Of a stretch of 64,000 nt of DNA, positions 1 through 11,063 are shown piece by piece. The DNA lies in the NCBI GenBank assembly GCA_025766275.1, contig JAFKAC010000092.1, positions 62,001 to 126,000 of the forward strand. The letters run 5' to 3'. Source of the DNA: Lactarius indigo. Lineage: Eukaryota > Basidiomycota > Agaricomycetes > Russulales > Russulaceae. Both the position numbers and the translations under genes were made by a program. Numbering within the stretch: position 1 is the stretch's first letter; each line of letters starts with the position of its first letter. The notes beneath the pieces were generated by a model. That model saw nothing but the letters and a program-made list of their open reading frames with translations. It searched no databases and was not told where the DNA came from.

Positions 1-2016
1 CACTGAGCGCTGAGCGCTGAGCAGTGAGCACCTCCGCTATTCCACCTAGATGAAGGGTCTGAGGATGGTGACTCAAAGGAGAACTCTCATTCTTCTTTCC
101 CTCTTCGCCTCAGCTATTCCAGGGCGGCTCGTCGCCGGGGATGCGCAAATATCTTTGGGCCACGATTGTCAACTTATATGCCATGGCCCATGGTGTATCT
201 CCGTATTATCTCGCTCCTAACGCAAGCCTTCTCTCCAGGTGCTGAGTTCGCTTTGCTTTCGGAAAGATTTACCACTGCTTATGTTGACCCCCAGACTCTC
301 CTCAATTCGTGCTAGACATCGCTCATTGGGTCAACTCAAGGGCACACAGATATCCGCGTGCTCGTGCGGCCTGGCACAACAGAGGACCTCGGCTCGATTG
401 CCAGTGATATATCGCCTCACTCAGGCTTGTACTAGTGATGCTGACATACATGACCCGCGGTACCCCAAGTTCGAGAGCTTGGTCTCAAATGCACGCCTTT
501 CGCGATCATGGGCTTTGGGCACAATGCTAACCCCGGTTCTTTGTCGACCTCTGGTGTTCACATCTAGATGGCCCGTTTAAGGGCCATTGTTCTCAACGAG
601 GAAGAGTGGACCGTAGAAATAGGAGCGGTGTTATCTAGACTGATGTACACTCGTACGTCGACCCCAAAGGTCTCGATGTCGTTGGAGCTCGCATGGACGG
701 CTTCGACGTCAGCTGTTTTATCCTTGGCAGAGGTAGGCACTCTTCCTGCTTGCGGCGCATGCATCGCGTTCGCTCACGTCATACCCGCGTGTCAGGATAT
801 TCTTGGAAGACCAATCAGTATGGTCTCACAATAGACACAGTCATGGCTCCAGAATTCTGCCGAGTCAATCATACAGGGTGACTTCGTGAAATTTGTGTCG
901 AGCGTGGCCGTACCTGTACGATAACGGTAAATGGCAGTTCGGATTCTATGCGTGCCTTTTCACTGAATCTTGTCCGGAAGCGCTTATGGTGATAGTATTA
1001 CCCCGTTGCTATATCCTGCGCCGGTTGTGAAAGCGACCATTATCGATATCAAGGTGTGCCGCTCCTACGCCATCTTGATCCATTGGTATCCTCTTAAGTC
1101 ACTGACTTAAACTCGTGATGCGGATTTTGGGTGATAGGCTCGGCGAGAAAGACAAGGACGTCTTGATCGTCTTCAACATCGATGCATTCGAGTCCGACAT
1201 TTTCACACATGGGGGGACCATCCGCGTATCCGCCCGACCGCCGCCGCACCGTCCTCTCACCGAGCCTCCTTGTTGCGTGGAATGATGTGTCTCTCGACAA
1301 GGACAAGTATGTGTGCGACAGCGTGCGCGATCTGAGCGCATCCATTTCCAAAGCCGGAATTGAGGACGGTCAGGACCTGAGATGCGGCGCATTAAACCAA
1401 CTTTGCGCTATATGGGACGCCCCTAGAGAGACGCCCCTAGAGAAGATGTATGGTAAGAACATGAAGCGGCTGAGGTTGCGTAAGATCAAGAAGAGGAATG
1501 GTCCCTTCGTGTTATGGATCTCATAGGCGGAGGTTTTGAGCATCGACTGACGCGTGAGCGGGAATTGCCCATTCACGGGTTTATGTTAGCAAGCCTCATG
1601 ATTCGTCTTTATGATGCTCTAAACAAGTGGGGGTGATCACTTTTTGTAGTTTCTTATGTACAAACATGTGTTCAAAGTAACCAAGTAAGGATCTCGGTGA
1701 ATGGTATTGATATTGGTGTGAACCTATTACAGATACTCTTCTCTCGTCATTCAAGCTAGCCACTACAACCCACACGCAAGCGGGAGTTCTTATTACTAGG
1801 CACTGCACACTACGCCTGTACGACATTCGCTTTCCGTGTCATCAATACCGTGCCGCTATTCTTGCCGGTGAATAGAAGTTACTGTAAGCACATGGAATCA
1901 TATACTACATCATCACTGCGTGGACGTTTAAGCGTGGTCCAGCATCGGTATAACTGCACAGTAGCCAGCTCGGTGCACTACCTCAGGCTGGGTTCGTGTT
2001 AACTCCATTGTGCTGG
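1..2016. other. Flank with decayed, unidentified coding remnants
   Basis: No intact gene is visible. The first 33 bases are a short degenerate 7-bp repeat (CTGAGCG type). Protein-like stretches occur on the plus strand but change frame: 250-306 reads FALLSERFTTAYVDPQTLL, and 300-395 continues one frame over with FVLDIAHWVNSRAH before a stop. Further stretches at 430-880 and 1130-1526 are broken by stops in all frames. This is the look of an old pseudogene, or of several exons with unrecognised introns. I could not match it to a family. It lies outside the inverted repeat that begins at 2017, so it is probably host sequence next to the transposon. Confidence 0.35.
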
Positions 2017-2055
2017 CCGCATCAGGGAAAACCTCCCGAGGTAATTGGCGATAAT
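2017..2055 (+). repeat. Left terminal inverted repeat
   Basis: The outer 20 bases, CCGCATCAGGGAAAACCTCC, are repeated exactly in inverted orientation at 46884-46903. The next 19 bases match with four substitutions. The orientation is that expected of transposon ends. Confidence 0.65.
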
Positions 2056-2069
2056 GTAGTGAAAATCGG

Positions 2070-2292
2070 ATGATAATAGTGATAATTGGATGATAATTGT
2101 GATACCAGAGATACCGTTCCGATAATTGTGATAATCCGTTGATAATTTCAAGTAATCCCTGGTGTAGTGACCACCTATTTGGGTGAGCGACGATAATATA
2201 GTGATAATCGGACGATAATTGTGATACCAGAGATACCATTCCGATAATTGTGATAATCCGTTGATAATTTCAAGTACCTATTTGGGTGAGCG
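2070..2292. repeat. Subterminal tandem duplication, GATAAT-rich
   Basis: Two copies (about 2070-2189 and 2190-2292) of a segment rich in GATAATNGTGATAA words. They differ by a short indel and a few substitutions. The position just inside the left inverted repeat and 3' of the transposase stop fits a transposase-binding subterminal array. The function is inferred. Confidence 0.6.
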
Positions 2293-2631
2293 GCGAACTA
2301 AGATCATGTGATGATTAACTACAAAATACGAGATACATATCACGGTCACTGAAAGGGTTTATGTAAAAGGAATGACATAATTCTAAAACTGAAAAAGTGT
2401 GCCACTCGCGTGTTTGTTGTCCGAATCGGGGAAACAAGTGTACGCTCGAAAAAATAGAGTCTATGGGAATGATACTGGCCTCGCGCCGGCCATTGCGTGT
2501 CAATCTGGATACTCGATATAATGAACTATTGACATCGGGGGTGGCTGGAACTGGGGAAAACCACTCTACATATGCAAGGTGTGTTGGCAGTACCGTGGCC
2601 GAAGAGGGGAATAATTCTGGAATTGACCTGG

Positions 2632-3406
2632 TGTAGCGGTATGACTTATCGTGACAACTAGACCAAGCAAAAGAGTAAGTGAACTGAACTAGTGCACACT
2701 CGAGCCTAGCGCGGAGACAAGTCACGCGCCGAACGTACAGTCACAGTGGAGAGTGGACACGCTTGGCACTTTTATACAAAGTGCTATGTCAGGTGATCAC
2801 ACTGTGGCACGCTGAGTGGAGAACCAAGAGGACAAGTTAACATTGGAGAAGTAAGGGAATACAAGGGAGATACGCACCTGAGTGGAGAACCAAGAGGACA
2901 AGTTGGTTCCACTCAGGACGCTACATGAGGGTTTATATACTATGCTGCGGCTGAGTTCGAATTACTACGGAACCTTGTTACTAAAGGTATGTGTAATAGT
3001 AATGAGTCAGACGCTGACGCGTCGTGTCTAATAATAGCGTTATCTTATTGTGCTGACTGATGCACAGTCATTAACGCTGACAGAACCATGACGTGTCCTT
3101 ATCTATGAGTCACAACCCTATGACAACGTAGTCTAGAACTATCTAGAATGTTCCCTGCTTATCGTCCAATGAGAAACTGCTTTACTAATGAGGAAAGTGA
3201 CCTAAAGAGGTAACGTCCAATAAGGAAGTTACTATCCCAGGGTCACGTGCTTGTGGGTGCACATGTTGGCATCACGTGACTAACCATCTTATCATATCTA
3301 ATGATAAGGACTTGGATGTTTTGACACAACGTTGGAGATTCGTATCTCTACCAAATAAATCCGTAAAAATACAGAAAAATAGGGCAAAAATAGAGCGTCC
3401 GTGACA
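2632..3406 (-). repeat. G1 3' LTR
   Basis: 775 bp, nearly identical to 9872-10646. It starts TGTAGCGG and ends GTGACA on the plus strand. Confidence 0.95.
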
Positions 3407-3418
3407 TCACCCCCCTCC

Positions 3419-6400
3419 TTAAGGGTCGACGTCCGCGTTGGCCAATGTATCCACATGATGAGCTTGCCAAGGCAAGGACGCGTATATGAGAGCTGCTATT
3501 TTTCTAGGTGCGCCCGGGTTTGAGGAATGAAATTCCTTAACCGCATCGGGGGCATGCACTAGGTTTTTAGCTGGTTCCCAAGTGTCCTCACCCTCACCAT
3601 ATCCTTTCCAACGGACGAGGTATTTAAGAGTACGACCAAAGAGTTTAGAATCTCTTATATGGTCGACTTCGTACTCTTCTTCTCCTTCGACCGTTACTGG
3701 ATCGGGTGGTGGAGGCGTGAGTCCGTTGACTTCGTTCCCTTTGTAAGGAGAGAGACGGTCTACATGAAATACATCATGGATCCGTAATGCAGGGGGTAGT
3801 GCAAGCTTATAGTCGACGTCACTTATGACTTTAGTGACTTCAAATGGGCCTAGTTGCTTAGGTCCCAATTTGGACGACTGTTGGTGTATCTTTATCTGCT
3901 TAGCTTGCAACCAGACTTTATCCCCGACGTTAAAGGAATATGGCTTAGTCCTTTGTTCAACGTCTGTCTGCATTCGCCTTTTACTTAGGCGTAGAGCCGC
4001 CTCTGCATCCTTGCGAGCGGAGACTAAGTGCTGAAGGCGCTTATCGAGCAATGGAATACCCGTAGGTCTACCAGCAGGAATAGTGAAGTCAGGTGTAAAG
4101 CCATATAGTAGCTCAAAGGGGGTGTGACCCGTGGCTGAGTTGAGCCTACTATTGACTACAAATTCTGCTGTAGGAAGCAGGTCTGCCCAGTCGTCCTGTC
4201 TTTTGCTAATGAACATGCGCAAGTATATCTCAACTTCTTGATTTTTACGCTCAACCTGTCCATTAGCTTGAGGGTGATAGGCTGTAGTAAGACCTGCGTC
4301 TATTCCAAGTCGCTTATAGAGGGCACGCATGCTTCGCGCTGCAAATTGGGGTCCTCTGTCGCTTATGACTTTGCGAGGGATCCCGTGCAGAGGGAAGACT
4401 TGCTCGAAGTAGATGGATGCCACCCCGTCAGCCGTAATCTGAGAGGTCACGGGGAACAGATGAATTTGTTTGGTATAATGATCTACGACGTTTAAGATCA
4501 TATCCTTCCCACGTGACATGGGCAGTGGACCGATTAGATCGATTCCGACTATCTGCCAGGGTCCCTCAGGAACTTCTTGCGGCTGAATGGTTGCTTTGGG
4601 GTGTAGATCTTTGCGATATCTTTGGCAATGATCACATCCTTCTACGTATGAGGCAATAAAGCCTGCCATGCGTGGCCACCAGTAATAGCGACTAACTAGC
4701 TCTATGGTCCCATTCTTTCCAGGGTGTCCGGTAGTGACTGAGTCGTGGCATGACTTTACCACGTCCCTGCGAAGGGCACGGTCATTTGGGACATATAATT
4801 TACCCCGGTGGTAAATGAAACCATCTTCTTCTTCCCACATTAAGACGCCATCTGTGAGAGCCTTGGGAGCGGTTTTGGATATGCTTTTAAGACCCTCTAT
4901 AACTTCGGCTTCTCGAATAGATGCGAGTTTGATGCAACTCCCTAGAGAGTCTATTTCAGGGACGAAGTGCGCTTTAGCGGCAGCTAGGAAATGCTCAGGT
5001 TTTAATACCTGGACCTGGCGGTTATCTTCAGAGTCTCGGACTTGGTCTCGTGAGAAACGACTTAATGCATCGGCTTGCATAGATTCTCCTTTCTTATAAG
5101 TGATTTTGAAGGCAAACCGACTTAAGAATAAGGCCCATCGAGCTTGGCGCCTATTTAAGTCTTTCATGGTTGCCCACCATTCCATATTCTTATGGTCGGT
5201 GATCACTTCGAAAGAGATACCTTCGAGGAAGTGTCTCCAATCCTCTAAGGCACGGATTAAGCCGAGCATTTCTCTGTTGTATATTTCATAATTGCGTTCT
5301 TCTTTACTCATGGACTGTGAGCGATACGCAATAGGGTGCCAGAGACCGTCCGGGTATTTCTGAGTTAGAATACCGCCAGTAGCAAATCCTGAAGCATCTA
5401 CCTCGACTCTCGTTGGAAGGTTCGGATCGTAAACCTTAAGAATAGGTTCTTGTACGAAACGTTCCTTTAACAGGTCAAAGGCTTTCTGCTGTTCAGACTG
5501 CCAAATCCAAGGAGTGTCTTTCTTAGTAAGGTCATGAAGGGGTCGGGCAATAGCTGCGAAGTCCTTAATGAACCTTCTATAGAAATTGGCGAACCCGATG
5601 AATGCTCTTACTTCTTTGAGCGTGGTCGGGGTTGGCCACTCCTTTACTGCAGAGACCTTGCCAGGGTCCATCTGCACTTCTCCGGGACGGATAATCATCC
5701 CAAGATACTCCATTTCTTGCTTTTCAAAATCGCACTTCTCAGGCTTGAGATAGAGGTCGTATTGCTCTAACCGTGTCAACACCTCGCGTACAATTTTGCG
5801 ATGGTGTTTAAGGTTATTGCTGTAGATGAGAATATCATCCATATATACAGCGACCTCTCCTTGTGCAATAAGATCAGCAAATACGGCGTTCATTAAGGCT
5901 TGGAAGGTGGCAGGGCTATTAGTCATGCCGAAGTACATGACTTTTGGCTCGTATAGACCCCTATTGGTGACAATAGCACCTTTCCATTCATCGCCTTCTT
6001 TGATGCGGATGTTATGATATCCCCATCGAACGTCGAATTTAGTGAAGTATTGAGCTCCCTTAAGCCTATTGATAATATCGGCAGCGAGTGGAAGTGGATA
6101 TCGATTCTTAATAGTTATCTTATTAAGACGTCGGTAGTCTTGGACTAGACGGAGCTTGCCATCCTTCTTCTTAATGAAGAATACAGGGGATGCCATAGGT
6201 GACTTAGATGGCACTAAATATCCTTTTCCTATATGTTCATCTAAGAATTTGTCCAATTCTACTTGCTCGCTGGGTGACATGGGGTACGTCTTGACCTTCC
6301 AGTGCTTGACTGCATCTGGTTCTAGGTCTATGGCGTGGTCCCATGGTTGATGCTCAGGGAGTCTCTGGGATTCTTCCTCAGAGAAGACTTTTGCGAAGTC

Positions 6401-7090
6401 TCGATAGTGCTCGGGGACCATCTCTTCGAAGGTTTTCTTAGGCTTGGAGGTTATCGCTTTCTCGGCAATCTGCTGAGAGTACGTGAAACCAGCCAAACAG
6501 AAAACTTCGTCAGAGACCGTGTCCAGCACTTTCTCCGCAAGGAGACGGCGGCGTTCCATACGGTTCGCCATAATGCGTGTCACCTCTATCTCGATCTCCG
6601 GTGCGGCTATTTCAGCGCTGGAGTTGAGACGCATAGTGCCTTCCTGCCAATCTATGTGCGGGTTCCGATGTCTAAGCCAGGGTAGTCCCAATATTACTCG
6701 TTCTGGGCCTAGTGAAGTGACCATAAAGTCGAACTTCTCTGCACTAGGACCGACTTTGAGAATGAGTGTTACTTTGTGGGTAATACTACCGGCTTCATTG
6801 AGCGTTCCATCGATATTGTAGAGAGTAATGGGATGCTCTAGCGGAACTTGCAACATCTTGTGGCGGTCAGCGTACTTTTTATCCAGGAACAACGAAGTTG
6901 CTCCGGAATCTACCATGGCTGCTACTTTTATAGTACGATGACGTCCTTGTAATTCAACAGAAATATGAAAATGAGATCTGCTATCTTTTGTTTCGGGAAT
7001 AATACATGAAGAAAGCGCTGCATCAGAAATCATCACTTGCGGCGCTGCTACAATTTGTGGAGCAATCGGAACACTAATACTATTGTTCAT
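3419..7090 (-). CDS. G1 pol polyprotein (PR-RT-RNaseH-IN-chromodomain)
   Basis: The protein is 1223 aa from the first ATG. Domains in order: aspartic protease with DSGAT at residues 61-65; reverse transcriptase with LVQDYRRLN and the catalytic YMDD near residue 415; RNase H (VDASGFATGG, later TDHKNMEW); integrase with an HHCC finger (HPGKNG...CDHCQRY) and the DDE core (GIDLIGPLP, VISDRGPQF, YHPQANGQVERKN); GPY-like tail; and a C-terminal chromodomain (EEEYEVDHIRDSK, YLVRWKGYGEGEDTWEP) at about 1135-1190. The chromodomain marks it as a chromovirus that may target heterochromatin. The reading frame stays open upstream to 7315, past the gag stop, in the -1 frame relative to gag, so pol is probably made by frameshifting rather than from this ATG. 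It ends 12 bases before the 3' LTR. No internal stop is seen. Confidence 0.93.
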   Translation of the reverse strand: MNNSISVPIAPQIVAAPQVMISDAALSSCIIPETKDSRSHFHISVELQGRHRTIKVAAMVDSGATSLFLDKKYADRHKMLQVPLEHPITLYNIDGTLNEAGSITHKVTLILKVGPSAEKFDFMVTSLGPERVILGLPWLRHRNPHIDWQEGTMRLNSSAEIAAPEIEIEVTRIMANRMERRRLLAEKVLDTVSDEVFCLAGFTYSQQIAEKAITSKPKKTFEEMVPEHYRDFAKVFSEEESQRLPEHQPWDHAIDLEPDAVKHWKVKTYPMSPSEQVELDKFLDEHIGKGYLVPSKSPMASPVFFIKKKDGKLRLVQDYRRLNKITIKNRYPLPLAADIINRLKGAQYFTKFDVRWGYHNIRIKEGDEWKGAIVTNRGLYEPKVMYFGMTNSPATFQALMNAVFADLIAQGEVAVYMDDILIYSNNLKHHRKIVREVLTRLEQYDLYLKPEKCDFEKQEMEYLGMIIRPGEVQMDPGKVSAVKEWPTPTTLKEVRAFIGFANFYRRFIKDFAAIARPLHDLTKKDTPWIWQSEQQKAFDLLKERFVQEPILKVYDPNLPTRVEVDASGFATGGILTQKYPDGLWHPIAYRSQSMSKEERNYEIYNREMLGLIRALEDWRHFLEGISFEVITDHKNMEWWATMKDLNRRQARWALFLSRFAFKITYKKGESMQADALSRFSRDQVRDSEDNRQVQVLKPEHFLAAAKAHFVPEIDSLGSCIKLASIREAEVIEGLKSISKTAPKALTDGVLMWEEEDGFIYHRGKLYVPNDRALRRDVVKSCHDSVTTGHPGKNGTIELVSRYYWWPRMAGFIASYVEGCDHCQRYRKDLHPKATIQPQEVPEGPWQIVGIDLIGPLPMSRGKDMILNVVDHYTKQIHLFPVTSQITADGVASIYFEQVFPLHGIPRKVISDRGPQFAARSMRALYKRLGIDAGLTTAYHPQANGQVERKNQEVEIYLRMFISKRQDDWADLLPTAEFVVNSRLNSATGHTPFELLYGFTPDFTIPAGRPTGIPLLDKRLQHLVSARKDAEAALRLSKRRMQTDVEQRTKPYSFNVGDKVWLQAKQIKIHQQSSKLGPKQLGPFEVTKVISDVDYKLALPPALRIHDVFHVDRLSPYKGNEVNGLTPPPPDPVTVEGEEEYEVDHIRDSKLFGRTLKYLVRWKGYGEGEDTWEPAKNLVHAPDAVKEFHSSNPGAPRKIAALIYASLPWQAHHVDTLANADVDP

Positions 7091-7302
7091 CTCCGAGGCA
7101 GATGTAGATGTAGAATCAGAACAGGAAGCCGAGACATCACTACTATCAACTTTACAGGCAGAAACAGAATGGTACGTAGGAATTACAGATTGGTCCGAGT
7201 CCGAAACGAGGCAAGATCGTAGGCATATCTTACAACTACACGAGGCCGAGTCAACCGTATCTGTTTTACAGGGGGAGTCCGCAGCTATGACTACCCCTGG
7301 AT

Positions 7303-8526
7303 CTAAAAAGCCGCCTTAAGAGCATTGATTTGCTCTTGTTGGGCTGTGAGCGCCGCCAGTAACTTTGCCACGTCTGCCTGGGACGTATTGGCTTTGGGCG
7401 GTGCGGGACTACTTGTTTGGGCGGTGGAAGCCGCCGACTGACTGGAAGAAGGTTGGGAGGGGGTCTCCTCACTACTGGCCGCAGCTTTCGCTTTGGCGGG
7501 TTTCCCCATAAATTTGAGCATGCAGACGGGTGCCCTGTGTCCGACCTTTTGACAGTGGTGGCACACGTCGCGTTCGTGGTTTCCATCCTTCTTTGAGTGG
7601 TCCTTAGAACCACACCCGTAACACTTGCCTTGCATGTGTTTCTGATAATCTTGCCGGGTCTTTCCGCCGGATGCGGGCTTGCTCGTGCCGGATCCCTGCT
7701 GACGTGATGCGTCAACTTGCATCGCGTCTGGATCGGACGGCTTGCCTGCGGGCAAGATTGACTGGCTGGACGAACCGCCCTTCTTCTCCGAGTCCCTCTG
7801 TCTCAGTCGCTGATCTAGCGATTGTGAGACCTGCTTGAGGTCGTCGAAGTCGACGTGGGCCTTGTCCGTCAAGGCTAAGGCATCTTTTACGCGGTCTGAG
7901 AGACCGTCGTAAAAGCGGGTGCGGAGGTCTGCTTTTGACCATCCAGTCTGTCCAGAGTACTGTTCGAACACGGACCGGTACTCTGCAACCGATCCGCGGC
8001 CCTGTTTTGTCTTCTTCAGCTGCTCCCTCGCTGTTTCTGTTGTGTCGAGGGGCGAGAACCGCCGGTTAAACTCTTTGACGAATTCGTCCCAAGAGCTACC
8101 GAACGGAATGTTATTTGACTGAAGTTGTTCGAGGTAGGGGAGAGCCCACGACTTGGCTTCCCCTTCCATAAGGTTAAGAACCGCCATAATCCAGCGGTCT
8201 TCTGCCCGGAAGTACATGCCCTGGGCCGGGTCCCAGGTATTCATAGCGTCCTGCTGTGAGCCTGCCCAATTATGGAAGGCGGCAAGGAAGTGACGGGCAT
8301 CCGTAGAGTTGCCTTTCCCATCCCAGGCTTTGGGACGGGCCACTACTTCCTTGTGTTTGGTACTGGGCTTGGCCGCGGTTGCTGAAACCTGTGCGGTCAA
8401 GTCCGTGACCTTTTGCGTAAGTATTCCGACTACTTGGCCCAAATCGCTTATAAGGCGCAAGCAGTCGTTGAGAGTTGGGGGCGGAGCAGGAGCTGTTGGT
8501 GTGGGGGGAGCGGCGGCGGCGGACAT
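7303..8526 (-). CDS. G1 gag, capsid and zinc-knuckle part
   Basis: The protein is 407 aa. It contains a Ty3-type capsid region (WIMAVLNLMEGEAKSWALPY, FNRRFSPLDT, YRSVFEQYSGQTGW) and a Cys/His-rich segment near residues 300-335 with CYGCGSKDHSKKD and CHHCQKVGHRAPVC, of which the second is a CCHC knuckle. The stop codon TAG (7303-7305) directly follows a run of five T (GCTTTTTAG). The frame is open upstream to about 8793 without an ATG, carrying an acidic stretch (DNWDDFDEDEEQ). The chosen ATG is therefore only the first available one; the native start may be further upstream. Confidence 0.85.
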   Translation of the reverse strand: MSAAAAPPTPTAPAPPPTLNDCLRLISDLGQVVGILTQKVTDLTAQVSATAAKPSTKHKEVVARPKAWDGKGNSTDARHFLAAFHNWAGSQQDAMNTWDPAQGMYFRAEDRWIMAVLNLMEGEAKSWALPYLEQLQSNNIPFGSSWDEFVKEFNRRFSPLDTTETAREQLKKTKQGRGSVAEYRSVFEQYSGQTGWSKADLRTRFYDGLSDRVKDALALTDKAHVDFDDLKQVSQSLDQRLRQRDSEKKGGSSSQSILPAGKPSDPDAMQVDASRQQGSGTSKPASGGKTRQDYQKHMQGKCYGCGSKDHSKKDGNHERDVCHHCQKVGHRAPVCMLKFMGKPAKAKAAASSEETPSQPSSSQSAASTAQTSSPAPPKANTSQADVAKLLAALTAQQEQINALKAAF

Positions 8527-8699
8527 CCTGTCTAACTCGTCTTGTCTTTTTCTTTCCTCGTACTTTTTGATCGACTCCCTTCTGTCTTCGATGAGGCGAA
8601 GCTGTTCGTCTTCGTCGAAGTCGTCCCAGTTGTCGAAGTTCTTGATCCACTCTTTTTCGTCTTTAGAGAGGATCGTTTTGTACTTGGACGTTACTCCTG

Positions 8700-9190
8700 T
8701 GGGATACTGAGCTTGAGCTTGCGCTGCTCTCTGTTTCCCTTTGGGAGCTATTGTGGGAGTGGACAGACGGGGGAGGGGAAAGTTCGGGGACTAGTGCTGC
8801 CGCAAAGGCGATCAGCTGAGGGACGGTGAAAGGAGTGCCTGCAACAAGGCCAAATGCTCCGTGAAGTTCTAGGAGGGCGAAACGAAAATCTCTGTCGTAA
8901 TAGATGGCGTGGACGTATGCTTCTGCATCGTTCTGGGGTTCGCCTTCTAGAGAGAACCTGTAGTGAACTTCTTCACCAGCAAAGACTTCTTGCTGATAAA
9001 CTACAGGGGGTGCTTGGGGGTCGTCAACGAGTGTCTTGTTGGAGGAGGAGTGCGCCGAGTGGTAAGAATGCTCCGAAGCTGCTGTCGGAGTTGGAGATGC
9101 GAATCGAGGTGAGGGGATTGGGTCAGAGGACGATTGACCTGCTCCCTGGACGTGTAGCGATGCCGAAGCAGAGGCTAGGTTTGGAGTGAA
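8700..9190 (-). pseudogene. G1 gag N-terminal segment in another frame
   Basis: On the minus strand between about 9190 and 8700 there is a continuous protein-like reading (EEVHYRFSLEGEPQNDAEAY, then FALLELHGAFGLVAGTPFTV and PQLIAFAAALVPELSPPP) with no ATG. It lies in a different frame from the capsid ORF that follows. It is probably the N-terminal part of gag, separated by an indel or an unrecognised intron somewhere around 8700-8800. This suggests that this copy, although young, may not make a full gag. Confidence 0.5.
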
Positions 9191-9871
9191 ATAAGATCTT
9201 TGGGGTGATGGGGGCGCTGGGACAGGGAGAACTGTTTCCTGTCTCCTCCGGAAGATACGTCGAAGACGCTGACGGACGTTCGCAAATATGCGAGGCAGTT
9301 TGGAAAATGGGAGGTGGTATAATGTGACGACGTGTTACGACGACCGCGAAACGCTAAGTCGAAGATGAATGGAGAGTCCGATCAAGCAAGACCAATACAC
9401 AGTGGTGTTTCACACTGCGCGAGGCTGCGGCAATAACGGAACACTCAGGAATGGGGATATGAATTTGTGCAAGAACACAAGGCTGTCTGCCGCAGTCTCC
9501 TCGACCTATTGGCTGCCTCTCACGCCGAAGCGCTCTCAAACTTTTCTGTTTACTTCGCGTACAGCTGTCGCAGGCTAGGCCTGGCAGGCTTCTCTTCCAC
9601 TTGCAGCTTATCTGGCGTGGTGACCAGTTCTGCAAGCAGTACCCAGGAACTTTACTGATGACCAGATAAAGTCCTATAGGCAAGCACAATCTATGCCGAT
9701 TTTACGGACACTAGAGTTGTACCAAGATAGCGCAGATTCTGCGTACGAAGGTCCACAGGCAAAGAGTGAGGTGTGTGACACAAGGGACTTGTGGTCGTCA
9801 ACCACCTGGAAAAGGAAAGTAGAAAACGCCGGTAAGAATAAAGGGGCGTGTGAAGGAAGAACTTGTCCTAA
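9191..9871 (-). other. G1 5' leader
   Basis: Region between the 5' LTR and the first gag-like coding sequence. Short ORFs exist on both strands but none looks like a known protein. It contains the primer binding site at 9860-9869. Confidence 0.5.
9860..9869 (-). promoter_or_regulatory. G1 primer binding site (self-priming type)
   Basis: The minus-strand sequence AGGACAAGTT, two bases inside the 5' LTR, is complementary to AACTTGTCCT on the minus strand of the LTR (plus 10135-10144). That LTR site lies 35 bases downstream of a TATATAAA box (plus 10172-10179), where transcription should begin. This is the Tf1/sushi self-priming arrangement. Confidence 0.6.
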
Positions 9872-10646
9872 TGTAGCGGTATGACTTATCGCGACAACTA
9901 GACCAAGCAAAAGAGTAAGTGAACTGAACTAGTGCACACTCGAGCCTAGCGCGGAGACAAGTCACGCGCCGAACGTACAGTCACAGTGGAGAGTGGACAC
10001 GCTTGGCACTTTTATACAAAGTGCTATGTCAGGTGATCACACTGTGGCACGCTGAGTGGAGAACCAAGAGGACAAGTTAACATTGGAGAAGTAAGGGAAT
10101 ACAAGGGAGATACGCACCTGAGTGGAGAACCAAGAGGACAAGTTGGTTCCACTCAGGACGCTACATGAGGGTTTATATACTATGCTGCGGCTGAGTTCGA
10201 ATTACTACGGAACCTTGTTACTAAAGGTATGTGTAATAGTAATGAGTCAGACACTGACGCGTCGTGTCTAATAATAGCGTTATCTTATTGTGCTGACTGA
10301 TGCACAGTCATTAACGCTGACAGAACCATGACGTGTCCTTATCTATGAGTCACAACCCTATGACAACGTAGTCTAGAACTATCTAGAATGTTCCCTGCTT
10401 ATCGTCCAATGAGAAACTGCTTTACTAATGAGGAAAGTGACCTAAAGAGGTAACGTCCAATAAGGAAGTTACTATCCCAGGGTCACGTGCTTGTGGGTGC
10501 ACATGTTGGCATCACGTGACTAACCATCTTATCATATCTAATGATAAGGACTTGGATGTTTTGACACAACGTTGGAGATTCGTATCTCTACCAAATAAAT
10601 CCGTAAAAATACAGAAAAATAGGGCAAAAATAGAGCGTCTGTGACA
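9872..10646 (-). repeat. G1 5' LTR
   Basis: 775 bp copy of 2632-3406. On the minus strand it holds the TATATAAA box (10172-10179) and the predicted RNA start near 10144. Confidence 0.95.
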
Positions 10647-11063
10647 CCTGGCAGGTATCTGAAAGACAACGCGGACCTGAGCTATTTGCTGACCTGAGTA
10701 TTTAGAGTGATTAGATGGGTCGGTTATTGATTGTGCTTAGACCTACCGTTGTTCCCCTGGGTACGACCTCAATGGTGAGCATGGACAATGATGGTGTCAA
10801 ACCATGGTGGTATTGAGCGTCCGTGTGCATCAATCTGTTCAGGCTGGACATGGACTGCATCGACGACTGCAGATGTGCTACCCGAAGTGAATTTAATTCT
10901 GTAAAAGACAGGGACAGCATGGAAAGGAATCAGCGTATCTGCAGCTAGCGTTCTCAGAGCTGCTGCTGATGCCTCAGGGTGATTTGTCCGAGCGATGAAA
11001 TCTGCTAGCGCGTCCTGAAAATCAGTGGCACCATGTTTACCTGCAAGGTCATTAAACGATACT

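Larger units (their letters stand above)
2632..10646 (-). mobile_element. G1: complete Ty3/gypsy chromovirus-type LTR retrotransposon
   Basis: Two 775-bp LTRs (2632-3406 and 9872-10646), TG...CA ends, flanked by the 5-bp duplication CCTGG (2627-2631 and 10647-10651). The element is transcribed on the minus strand, so the right LTR is the 5' LTR. I see three differences between the LTRs, all CpG transitions, so the insertion is young. A G-rich polypurine tract sits directly before the 3' LTR (complement of 3407-3420). It lies in the C-terminal exon of the Plavaka transposase. Confidence 0.95.
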
